The position numbers and the translations under genes were made by a program. A stretch of 64,000 nucleotides of DNA from Roseomonas sp. AR75 (GTDB lineage Bacteria; Pseudomonadota; Alphaproteobacteria; Acetobacterales; Acetobacteraceae): positions 992,001 to 1,056,000 of the forward strand of contig NZ_STGB01000005.1 of the NCBI RefSeq assembly GCF_005222815.1, in the 5' to 3' direction. This document shows, in pieces, positions 25,312 through 34,118 of this stretch. Numbering within the stretch: position 1 is the first letter of the stretch; each line of letters opens with the position of its first letter. The notes under the pieces were generated by a model. That model was given only the letters and a program-made list of their open reading frames with translations. It made no database searches and had not been told where the DNA came from.

Positions 25312-28300
25312 ATGGCGACCCTCATCGGCACCGTCGGCAACGATACGATCACCACACTCCTAAACAGTGCCGGCGGCGCCCTGGCCACCGCGGGCAATGA
25401 CAGCCTGGCAGGCGATCCCGATTTCGTATCGTCGGGCAACGACTCGCTCGATGGCGGCGGCGGCAACGACACCCTGGACGGCCGGCTCGGCAACGACACG
25501 CTGCGCGGCGGCGCCGGGAACGACCAGCTCTACGGCTACGACGGCAACGACGTGCTGATCGCCAGCGGCCAGGACAGCCTGTTCGGCGAAGGCGGCGACG
25601 ACAGCTTCGACCTGAACGGCGTCACCAGCCTGGCCGGCATGGTCCTGCAGGGCGGTCTCGGCAATGACGGCGTGGACCTGCCGCAGGCCACGCTGCTGCT
25701 CGGCACCACCCTGCCTTTCCAGGACATCGAGACGCTCGACACCTACCTGACGCTGTTCATCGGAACCTCGGGCAACGACCTGTACGATTTCCGGCCGTTC
25801 ATCCGCTTCTCGCCGACCTTCAACGCATCGTCCGAGATCCGGCTGCTGAGCGCGGGCGCGGGCGCCGACACGGTCTATGCGGGCGACGAGGACCTGATCG
25901 AGCTGGTGAACCAGAACCCGCCCGACCAGTACTACAACAACATCCTCGGCGAGGCCGGCAACGACCTGCTGGTCGGCGGCGCGAGCTTCGACGTGCTCGA
26001 CGGCGGCGCCGACAACGACACGCTGCAGGGCTTCGGCGCGGCGGACACGCTGTCCGGTGGCGCAGGCGCCGACAGCCTCGACGGCGGCGGCGGCAACGAC
26101 AGCCTGAGCGGCGACAGCGCCAACGATACGCTCCGCGGCGGCGAGGGCGCCGACACGATCAACCCGGGCGGCGGCGGCTACAGCGCCATGGGCGAGGGCG
26201 GCGACGACTACATCTTCGCGGTCAACGGCAGCGACAACGCCGATGGCGGCACCGGCAACGACACGATCGACACCACCTCCTACAGCGGCCCTTACGCGGT
26301 CGACCTCGTCACCGGCCTGACCAATTTCGGCGCCGAGCTCTTCGTCAACTTCGAAGCGGTGTTCTCCGGCACCGGCAACGACACGCTGACCGGCAACGGG
26401 CTCGCCAACCTGCTGCGCGGCAATGACGGCGCGGACAGCCTCTCCGGCGCCGGCGCCGGCGACACGCTGCTCGGCGAGGCCGGCAACGACACGCTCGATG
26501 GCGGCGACGGCAACGACCGGCTCGATGGCGGCTTCGACAGCGACCTGCTGCTCGGCGGCGCCAACAACGACAGCCTGATCGGCAATGGCGGCAACGACAG
26601 CGCCGATGGCGGCGAGGGCGCGGACAGCCTGACGGGCGGCATCGGCAACGACACGCTGGCCGGCAACGCCGGCGGCGACACGCTCGATGGCGGCGACGAC
26701 GCCGACATGCTGCGCGGCTTCGGTGGCACCACGCTGCCCGGCGCGGTGGACGGCAACGACTTCCTGACGGGCGGGACGGGCAACGATTCCCTGTTCGGCG
26801 ATGACGGCGCCGATACGCTGCGCGGCGGCTTCGACAACGACCTCCTCAACCCCGGCAGCGGCGTGGACGCGCTGTTCGGCGACTCAGGCGATGACGGCTT
26901 CGACCTGAACGCGGTCACCGACCTGGCCGGCGACACGATCCACGGCGGCGCCGGCTTCGACAGTGCCGACCTGCTGGAAGGCACAGTGCAGCTCGGCACC
27001 ACCCTGCCCTTCGTGGAGATGGAACTGCTCGACCTCTGGCTGACGGTGCTCCAGGGCACCGGCGGCAACGACAGCTACGATTTCCGCGGGCTGCAGACCT
27101 ATGCGCCGGGCTTCGGCATCCCCGTGCCCATCCAGCTCAATGCCGGCGAGGGCGCCGATACGGTCTGGACGACGGATTTCGACATCGGCGGCAACCGCCA
27201 TGCCATCGACGGCCAGGGCGGCGACGACGTGCTGATCGGCGGCAGCCGCGGCGATTCGCTGCAGGGCGGTGCAGGCGCGGACAGCCTCACCGGCGGCGGC
27301 AGCGACGACCAGCTCTTCGGCGGGGCCGACGCCGACACGCTGCGCGGCGGGACCGGCGCGAACACGCTGCACGGCGACGCCGGCAATGACGTGCTGTTCG
27401 CGGAGAGCGCAAACGACTCGCTCTCCGGCGGGGCGGATGATGATCACTTCGATTTCGGTTTCCTGTTCGACCTGCGCTTCATCCGGATCGATGGGGGCAC
27501 CGGATTCGACACGGCTGCGTTCCTTGGCGCAGTCATCAATCTGCCGTCGACGCTGCCCTTCCTCGGCGTCGAGCGCCTTGGCTTCGTGGGCGCAGTCACC
27601 CTGCAGGGAACCACTGGCAACGATCTCTACGATTTCCGCGGCACGGAGATTCAGCCCAGCAACCTGCCGCACGCAGTGATCGTCGGGGGGGGCAACGACA
27701 CGATCTACGCCGACTCGGACGGTGCGCTGCGCCTGGATGGCGGTGCGGGCACGGATCTCCTGGTCGGCAGCACGGTCGACGATGTGCTTGCGGGCGATGA
27801 CGAGAACGACACGCTCGATGGGGGCGGCGGGAACGACCTGCTGGGCGGCGGCACAGGGGCCGACAGCATGGCCGGCGGCGCCGGCGATGATCGCTACTCC
27901 GTGGACTCCGCCGGGGACACCGTGCTGGAGGAAGCCGGCGGCGGTGCCGACACGATCGAGGCAACGGTCACGATTGCCGCGCTCGCCGCGGAGGTGGAGG
28001 ACCTGCTCTTCCGCACCGATGCCGCCGTCGACGGCACCGGAAACGGCCTCGACAACCGCATCACCGGCGGCGGCGGCAACAACCATCTGCGCGGCGAGGG
28101 TGGCGCGGATACGGTGGATGGCGCCGGCGGCGTGGACACGCTGGAAGGCGGCGACGGCAACGACCTCCTGCTCGGCGGCGGCGACTTCGACAGCCTGCTC
28201 GGCGGCGAGGGCAACGACACGCTGCGCGGCGACAATTTCGATGCCGGCCCGAATGCCGGTCAGTTCAACTTCGACATCCTCTTCGGCCAGGGCGGCGACG

Positions 28301-29709
28301 ACAGCATCGAGGGCGGCCCCGACATCGACCAGCTCGATGGCGGCGCCGGCAACGACACCATCGCGGGCGGCAGCGGCAATGATTCCATCAACGGCATCGA
28401 TGGCGACGATTTCCTCCGCGGCTTCAGCGACGCCACGCTGCCGGGCGCGGCGGACGGCAATGATTCGATCACCGGCGGCATCGGCAACGACACGCTGCTC
28501 GGCGAGGACGGCGCCGACACGCTCGATGGCGGCAGCGGCGCGGACAGCCTGGTGGGCGGTGCCGGCGCGGACAGCCTCTTCGGCGGCACCGATGCGGACA
28601 CGCTGCAGGGCGATGCCGGCGACACCGTGGATGGCGGCGCCGGCGCGGATGTCTATCTCTACGCCGCCGGCCTGACCTTCAGCGACAGCGGTGCGGATGG
28701 CGCCCGTGACCTGCTGCGCACGACGCTTTCGCTCACCGAATTGCCGGACACGATCGAGGACCTGTTGCTGCTCGGCGCGCTGCGGCTTGGCGTCGGCAAC
28801 GGGCTGGACAACGTCATCACCGGCAACGCCGCCGCGAACCTGCTGGATGGCGGCGCCGGCAATGACAGCCTGCTGGGCCTCGACGGCCACGACGTGCTGG
28901 ATGGCGGCGCAGGCGCGGACACGCTGGATGGCGGCGGCGGCAACGACGTGATGGTGGGCGGCGCGGGGCGCGACGTGTTCTTCGTGGACAGCCTGCGCGA
29001 CGTGGTGGTGGACGAGGCGGACGCGCCGGGCCTGGTGATCTCCTCGGTCAACTGGCGCCTGGTGGAGGATCTGGCGGATCTGACGCTGGCCGGGCCGCTG
29101 GCCCGCGTCGGCTGGGGCAGTTCGATCGGCAACCGCATCCTCGGCAACGAGGCGGCCAACATCCTGTACGGGCTGAACGGCGCGGATACGCTGGATGGCG
29201 GCGGCGCGGCGGACAACCTGCGCGGCGGCAACCAGAATGATCAGCTCCTCGGCGGCGCCGGCAACGACACGCTGCAGGGCGATGGCGGCGCGGACACGCT
29301 GGAAGGCGGCGCCGATGGCGACCTGCTGAATGGCGGCGCGGGCGCCGACCTGCTGATCGGCGGCGCGGGCGCGGATGCGCTGCTCGGCGGCGGCGGCGCC
29401 GACCGCTTCGTGCTCGAATTCACCGCCGACCCGCTGCAATCCGACCGCATCGCCGATTTCGTCAGCCTCGCCGGCGACCGGCTGACGCTGCTCGGGACGG
29501 GTCTGGCTGCCGGCGCATTGGACGCTGCGGCCTTCACCACGAACACGTCAGGCCTGGCGACCAGCGCTGCGCATCGGGTGATCTACGAGACGGATGCCGG
29601 CCGGCTGTGGTTCGACGCGGATGGCAACGGCGCGGGCTTCGCGCGCGAACTGGTCGCCAACCTCACCGGCGCGCCGAGTGTCGCCGCCACGGACATCCTG
29701 ATCGGCTGA
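25312..29709 (+). CDS. RTX calcium-binding repeat protein, tandem copy B
   Basis: A 1465-residue protein dominated by GGxGNDxLxGG repeats. The N-terminus ATLIGTVGNDTITTLLNSAGG opens directly into repeats. Three copies of a non-repeat module of about 110 residues occur near nt 25550-25880, 26850-27170 and 27390-27715, each with TLPF followed by an E-x-L stretch and a GT-x-GND-x-YDFR motif. The last 260 residues (from nt about 28930) nearly match copy C, including FVDSLRDVVVDEADAPG and the C-terminal secretion-type domain ending AATDILIG. Of two candidate ATGs, 25312 is 8 bases after AGGA and is preferred over 25303. Secretion by a type I system is expected; none is encoded here. Confidence 0.88.
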   Translation: MATLIGTVGNDTITTLLNSAGGALATAGNDSLAGDPDFVSSGNDSLDGGGGNDTLDGRLGNDTLRGGAGNDQLYGYDGNDVLIASGQDSLFGEGGDDSFDLNGVTSLAGMVLQGGLGNDGVDLPQATLLLGTTLPFQDIETLDTYLTLFIGTSGNDLYDFRPFIRFSPTFNASSEIRLLSAGAGADTVYAGDEDLIELVNQNPPDQYYNNILGEAGNDLLVGGASFDVLDGGADNDTLQGFGAADTLSGGAGADSLDGGGGNDSLSGDSANDTLRGGEGADTINPGGGGYSAMGEGGDDYIFAVNGSDNADGGTGNDTIDTTSYSGPYAVDLVTGLTNFGAELFVNFEAVFSGTGNDTLTGNGLANLLRGNDGADSLSGAGAGDTLLGEAGNDTLDGGDGNDRLDGGFDSDLLLGGANNDSLIGNGGNDSADGGEGADSLTGGIGNDTLAGNAGGDTLDGGDDADMLRGFGGTTLPGAVDGNDFLTGGTGNDSLFGDDGADTLRGGFDNDLLNPGSGVDALFGDSGDDGFDLNAVTDLAGDTIHGGAGFDSADLLEGTVQLGTTLPFVEMELLDLWLTVLQGTGGNDSYDFRGLQTYAPGFGIPVPIQLNAGEGADTVWTTDFDIGGNRHAIDGQGGDDVLIGGSRGDSLQGGAGADSLTGGGSDDQLFGGADADTLRGGTGANTLHGDAGNDVLFAESANDSLSGGADDDHFDFGFLFDLRFIRIDGGTGFDTAAFLGAVINLPSTLPFLGVERLGFVGAVTLQGTTGNDLYDFRGTEIQPSNLPHAVIVGGGNDTIYADSDGALRLDGGAGTDLLVGSTVDDVLAGDDENDTLDGGGGNDLLGGGTGADSMAGGAGDDRYSVDSAGDTVLEEAGGGADTIEATVTIAALAAEVEDLLFRTDAAVDGTGNGLDNRITGGGGNNHLRGEGGADTVDGAGGVDTLEGGDGNDLLLGGGDFDSLLGGEGNDTLRGDNFDAGPNAGQFNFDILFGQGGDDSIEGGPDIDQLDGGAGNDTIAGGSGNDSINGIDGDDFLRGFSDATLPGAADGNDSITGGIGNDTLLGEDGADTLDGGSGADSLVGGAGADSLFGGTDADTLQGDAGDTVDGGAGADVYLYAAGLTFSDSGADGARDLLRTTLSLTELPDTIEDLLLLGALRLGVGNGLDNVITGNAAANLLDGGAGNDSLLGLDGHDVLDGGAGADTLDGGGGNDVMVGGAGRDVFFVDSLRDVVVDEADAPGLVISSVNWRLVEDLADLTLAGPLARVGWGSSIGNRILGNEAANILYGLNGADTLDGGGAADNLRGGNQNDQLLGGAGNDTLQGDGGADTLEGGADGDLLNGGAGADLLIGGAGADALLGGGGADRFVLEFTADPLQSDRIADFVSLAGDRLTLLGTGLAAGALDAAAFTTNTSGLATSAAHRVIYETDAGRLWFDADGNGAGFARELVANLTGAPSVAATDILIG

Positions 29710-29795
29710 ACGCGTCGCGCGAAGATCCCGACGCCTCTTGAAACGGCCGGCGGAACGAAGAAATCTGCCGCGGAGCGAAACGACAGGTCGGTCCC

Positions 29796-32700
29796 ATGGC
29801 GAACATCATCGGCACCCCGGGCGCGGACACCGTCACCGCGGCGCAGACCGTGGCCGGCCAGCCCTTCCCCACCGAGACGGGCGATCGCATCGATGTGGGC
29901 GGGGGGAATGATTCGGTCGTTGCGCTCGGCGGCGCCGACACGATCGAGGGCCGCGATGGCGCCGACACGCTCTATGGCGGCGGCGGGAACGACCTGATCC
30001 GCGGCGGCGCGGAGGCCGACCAGCTTCTCGGCGTGGGTGGCGACGACACGCTGGAAGGCGGCGGCGGCGGCGACCTGCTGGCGGGCGGCGACGGCAACGA
30101 CGTGGTCAGCTACGCCGGCGCCGCCGCCGGTGTCGTGGCCTCGTTCAGCGCGCCGGGCACCAACACCGGCGATGCGGCGGGCGACCTCTATGCCAGTGTC
30201 GAGAACCTGCTGGGCAGCGCCTCCGCCGACACGCTGGTGGGCGACGCCGCCGACAACCTGATCCAGGGCGGGAACGGCAACGACCGGCTGGTCGGCATTG
30301 CCGGCGCCGACACGCTGGAGGGTGGCGACGGCGCCGACACGCTGCTGGAAGGCGATCAATCCAGCCTGCTTCTGGGCGGCAAGGGCACGGACAGCCTGTT
30401 CAGCGGGGATGGCGACGACACGCTGGACGGCGGCGAAGGCGCGGACACGCTCAACGGCGGCAGCGGCAACGACTGGGCGAGCTATGCCTCGGCAAGCTTC
30501 AGCCTGTTCCTCTCGCTGGCGAACCCCGCGGTGAATGACGGGGACGGCAAGGGCGATGTCTATGTCGGCATCGAGAACCTGCGGGGCACCGGCTTCCGGG
30601 ACACGCTGGCGGGCGACACGCAGGCGAATGTGATCGAAGGCGGCGCCGGCAACGATTCGATCGCGGGCGGCGACAACGCCGACACGCTGGATGGCGGCAG
30701 TGGGCAGGACACGCTGCTCGGCGAGGCCGGCGCCGACCGGCTACTGGGCGGCGATGGCGCCGACAGCCTGGTCGGCGGCGGAGATGGCGACACGCTCGAT
30801 GGCGGCGGCGATGCGGACCGGCTGGATGGCAGCGAAGGCGCGGACAGCCTGGTCGGCGGCGCCGCCAACGACACGCTGCAGGGCGGGCTGAACAACGACA
30901 CGCTCGAAGGCGGCGACGGCGCCGATTCGCTGGTCGGCAACGACTCCGGCCAGGTCGGCGACGACAGCATGATGGGTGGGGACGGCGCCGACACGCTCGT
31001 CTCCTCCGGCGCCTCGACGCTGCTGGGCGGCGCGGATGACGACCGCCTCGTGCTCCAGAACGCCGCTGGCGTGGCGTTGGGCGAGGCGGGCGCGGACACC
31101 ATCCTCGGCGCGAACAACGCCGACAGCATCGACGGCGGCACGGGGGCCGACAGCATCCTGGCGCTGTCCGGCGCCGACACCGTCGATGGCGGCGCGGACA
31201 ACGACACCATCGACGGCGGATTCGGCGATGACCGCCTCGGTGGCGGCCCGGGCGACGACCGGATTTCCGCGGGTGACGGCGCGGACAGCCTCTCGGGCGG
31301 CGACGGCGCCGATACCCTGTTCGGCGGCCCTGGCGAGCAGACGCTGAGCGGCGGCAACGACGACGACCTGCTCGCGCCCTTCGGCACCGGCTTCGGCCCG
31401 GGCGGCGCCCCCGCCTTTCCGCTGGTGATCGGCGGCGGCGGACGCGACACGCTGACCCTCGCCTTCAGCACCGGTGCGTTCATGCAGGGCGGGAAGACCT
31501 ATACCGTCGTGCAGCGGCAGGCCGACCTCATACACCTTGGCGCTTTCGTCCTCGGGGTGGCGCCGGGCGACCCCGTCGCGCAGACCCGCACCATCGCGCT
31601 GATCTCGGTCACGCCTGGTTCGCAGTTCGGCTCCATCACCAATCTGGATGGCAGCACGCTGCCGGACTGGCTGCGCGGCGACGGCAACACGAACCGGCTC
31701 TCCGGCTCATCGGACAACGACACGCTGATCGGCCTGGGCGGTGCCGACACGCTGGATGGCGGCGCCGGCGACGACCTTGCGGACTACAGCGGCGCGCCCA
31801 CCGGTGTCGTCGTGTCGCTGATCCAGCCCGGCATCAACACCGGCCATGCGGCGGGCGACATCCACATCTCCGTGGAGATGCTGACGGGCAGCGCGCAGGG
31901 CGACACGCTGATCGGCGACGACGCCGCCAACACGCTGGACGGCGGCGCCGGCGACGATTCCATGGAAGGGCGCGCCGGCGACGACTTTCTCGACGGCGCC
32001 GAGGGCGCGGACACGCTGCGCAGCAACTCCGATGGCGATGCGGTGGAGGGTGGCGACGGCGACGACCTGCTCCTCGTCGACGGCACCGTCAACACGGACA
32101 TGCCGATGGGCCTCGACCGGCTCTATGGCGGCGACGGCATCGACACGCTCTCCCTCGCCGAGGCGCCGCTGCAGTTCATCGTCAGCGGCGCGTTCCAGGA
32201 CATCGAGGGTTGGTATGTCAGCCTGGCCGAAGCGGTCTATGGCCAGATGCAGGACGAGTTCTACCAGCTCGGCGAGCTCGACGTCGATGACGAGACCGGG
32301 CTCAGCAGGATCGAGAACGTCATCGGCAGCAGCCTGCCCGATGCCCTGATCGGGGATGACGGCGACAACCGCCTGGAAGGCGGCGCCGCGGACGACACGC
32401 TCGACGGATGGGCCGGCGACGACACGCTGCAGGGCGGCGCCGGCGCCGATCTGCTGTCCGGCGACGACGGCGTGGACAGCGCCGCCTATGCCGATGCTGC
32501 GGCGGGCGTCGTCGCCTTGCTGGACACACCCGAGCAGAACACCGGCGATGCCGCGGGCGACAGCTACGACAGCATCGAGAACCTGTCGGGATCGACCCAT
32601 GCCGACACGCTGCGCGGCGATGCCGGCGCGAATCTCATCCAGGGAATGGGCGGCGACGACAGCCTGGAAGCCGGCAGCGGCGATACGCTGGATGGCGGCG

Positions 32701-33716
32701 CGGGCGCGGACACCTATCTCTACGTCGCCGGCGCGCTGATCCTCGACAGCGGCAGCGACGGTGCCATCGACACGCTGCGCACCGCGACCGGCCTGGTCGA
32801 GCTGCAGGGGACGATCGAGAACCTGGTGCTGCTCGGCACGCTGCGGCACGGCACCGGCAATGCGCTGGACAACTACATCACCGGCAACGGTGCGGCGAAC
32901 ATCCTGGATGGCGGCGATGGCGCCGACACGCTGGATGGCGGCACGGGCAACGACGTGATGGTGGGCGGCGCGGGGCGCGACGTGTTCTTCGTGGACAGCC
33001 TGCGCGACGTGGTGGTGGACGAGGCGGACGCGCCGGGCCATGTCATCGCCTCCGTCAACTGGCGCCTGGTGGAGGACCTGGCCGACCTGACGCTGGTCGG
33101 GCCGCTGGCGCGCGTCGGCTGGGGCAGTTCCATCGGCAACCGCATGCTGGGCAACGAGGCGGCGAACATCCTCTACGGGCTGAACGGCGCGGACACGCTG
33201 GATGGCGGCGGCGCGGCGGACAATCTGCGCGGCGGCAACCAGAATGATCAGCTCCTCGGCGGCGCCGGGAACGACACGCTGCAGGGCGATGGCGGCGCCG
33301 ACACGCTGGAAGGCGGCGCCGATGGCGACCTGCTGAATGGCGGCGCGGGCGCCGACCTGCTGGTCGGCGGCGCGGGCGCGGATGCGCTGCTCGGCGGCGG
33401 CGGCGCCGACCGCTTCGTGCTGGAATTCACCGCCGACCCGCTGCAATCCGACCGCATCGCCGACTTCGTCAGCCTGGCCGGCGACCGCATCACGCTGCTC
33501 GGCACCGGTCTTGCAGCCGGCGCGCTGGACGCGGCCGCCTTCACGACGAACACCTCGGGCCTCGCCACCGCCGCGGCGCACCGCCTGATCTACGAGACGG
33601 ATGCCGGCCGCATCTGGTTCGACGCCGATGGCACCGGCACGGACTTCGCGCGCGTGCTGGTCGCCAACCTCACCGGCGCGCCGTCCGTCGCCGCCACGGA
33701 CATCCTGATCGGCTGA
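29796..33716 (+). CDS. RTX calcium-binding repeat protein, tandem copy C
   Basis: A 1306-residue RTX protein. After the N-terminus MANIIGTPGADTVTAAQTV come repeats of the usual GGxGADxLxGG type. Four copies of a spacer with xYA-x(6)-GV-V-x-NTGDAAGD-x(4)-SVENLxGS appear near nt 30100, 30475, 31780 and 32475 (the second is more divergent). Two linker regions break the repeats (about nt 31400-31650 and 32100-32310). The last 260 residues nearly match copy B (from nt 32940), ending in the shared secretion-type domain. The ribosome site (ACAGGTCGG) is modest. It is 86 bases downstream of copy B on the same strand. Confidence 0.88.
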   Translation: MANIIGTPGADTVTAAQTVAGQPFPTETGDRIDVGGGNDSVVALGGADTIEGRDGADTLYGGGGNDLIRGGAEADQLLGVGGDDTLEGGGGGDLLAGGDGNDVVSYAGAAAGVVASFSAPGTNTGDAAGDLYASVENLLGSASADTLVGDAADNLIQGGNGNDRLVGIAGADTLEGGDGADTLLEGDQSSLLLGGKGTDSLFSGDGDDTLDGGEGADTLNGGSGNDWASYASASFSLFLSLANPAVNDGDGKGDVYVGIENLRGTGFRDTLAGDTQANVIEGGAGNDSIAGGDNADTLDGGSGQDTLLGEAGADRLLGGDGADSLVGGGDGDTLDGGGDADRLDGSEGADSLVGGAANDTLQGGLNNDTLEGGDGADSLVGNDSGQVGDDSMMGGDGADTLVSSGASTLLGGADDDRLVLQNAAGVALGEAGADTILGANNADSIDGGTGADSILALSGADTVDGGADNDTIDGGFGDDRLGGGPGDDRISAGDGADSLSGGDGADTLFGGPGEQTLSGGNDDDLLAPFGTGFGPGGAPAFPLVIGGGGRDTLTLAFSTGAFMQGGKTYTVVQRQADLIHLGAFVLGVAPGDPVAQTRTIALISVTPGSQFGSITNLDGSTLPDWLRGDGNTNRLSGSSDNDTLIGLGGADTLDGGAGDDLADYSGAPTGVVVSLIQPGINTGHAAGDIHISVEMLTGSAQGDTLIGDDAANTLDGGAGDDSMEGRAGDDFLDGAEGADTLRSNSDGDAVEGGDGDDLLLVDGTVNTDMPMGLDRLYGGDGIDTLSLAEAPLQFIVSGAFQDIEGWYVSLAEAVYGQMQDEFYQLGELDVDDETGLSRIENVIGSSLPDALIGDDGDNRLEGGAADDTLDGWAGDDTLQGGAGADLLSGDDGVDSAAYADAAAGVVALLDTPEQNTGDAAGDSYDSIENLSGSTHADTLRGDAGANLIQGMGGDDSLEAGSGDTLDGGAGADTYLYVAGALILDSGSDGAIDTLRTATGLVELQGTIENLVLLGTLRHGTGNALDNYITGNGAANILDGGDGADTLDGGTGNDVMVGGAGRDVFFVDSLRDVVVDEADAPGHVIASVNWRLVEDLADLTLVGPLARVGWGSSIGNRMLGNEAANILYGLNGADTLDGGGAADNLRGGNQNDQLLGGAGNDTLQGDGGADTLEGGADGDLLNGGAGADLLVGGAGADALLGGGGADRFVLEFTADPLQSDRIADFVSLAGDRITLLGTGLAAGALDAAAFTTNTSGLATAAAHRLIYETDAGRIWFDADGTGTDFARVLVANLTGAPSVAATDILIG

Positions 33717-33728
33717 GCGCGCCCGCGC

Positions 33729-34118
33729 TCAGCCCGGCGTGAACATCGGCACCGGCGGACCGTCCGCGGTCGGCACGAACTCCACGCGCAGCGCCATGCC
33801 GATGCGCACATCCTCCGGCGCCACCTGCACCAGGTTGGTGAAGATGCGCGGGCCTTCCGCAAGCTCCACCATGGCGGGGATGTACGGCTCCCTCGTGCGC
33901 ATCACGGTGTAGCTGTACAGCACGCCGCGCCCGCCGGATTCCACCAGCTCAACATTGGTGGACAGGGTGAAGGGCGAGACGCCGCGCGGCGGGAAGAAGT
34001 GCCTTCCGGTGTCGTTGCAGAGGCCCAGCATCAGCCGCCCCTCGCGTGCCGCGTGCCAGAAGGATTCCGTGGTGGGATCGGGGATCGGCGCCTGGATCGG
34101 GCGTTCGTCGTAGCGCAT
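33729..34118 (-). CDS. DUF35 OB-fold protein, partner of the thiolase-like enzyme
   Basis: A 129-residue DUF35-family protein. The N-terminus (IQAPIPDPTTESFWHAAREG) and the OB-fold part (FTLSTNVELVESGGRGVLYSYTVM...YIPAMVELAEG) are typical. Family members usually have two cysteine pairs in an N-terminal zinc ribbon; here that segment reads LCNDTGRHFFPPRG with a single cysteine, so the zinc site is degenerate. DUF35 proteins pair with thiolase-like partners; here the start overlaps the thiolase-like stop by one base (TGATG), so they are coupled. The likely role is to support acyl-CoA binding by the partner. Confidence 0.85.
   Translation of the reverse strand: MRYDERPIQAPIPDPTTESFWHAAREGRLMLGLCNDTGRHFFPPRGVSPFTLSTNVELVESGGRGVLYSYTVMRTREPYIPAMVELAEGPRIFTNLVQVAPEDVRIGMALRVEFVPTADGPPVPMFTPG

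Noticed and set aside
26884..33581. Long minus-strand open frames opposite RTX copies B and C
   Set aside because: Same cause: antisense shadow of GGxGND repeats. No ribosome site or domain supports them.
23682..33716. Regular short repeats resembling a CRISPR array or minisatellite
   Set aside because: They keep the reading frame, encode RTX nonapeptides and have no constant-length spacers.
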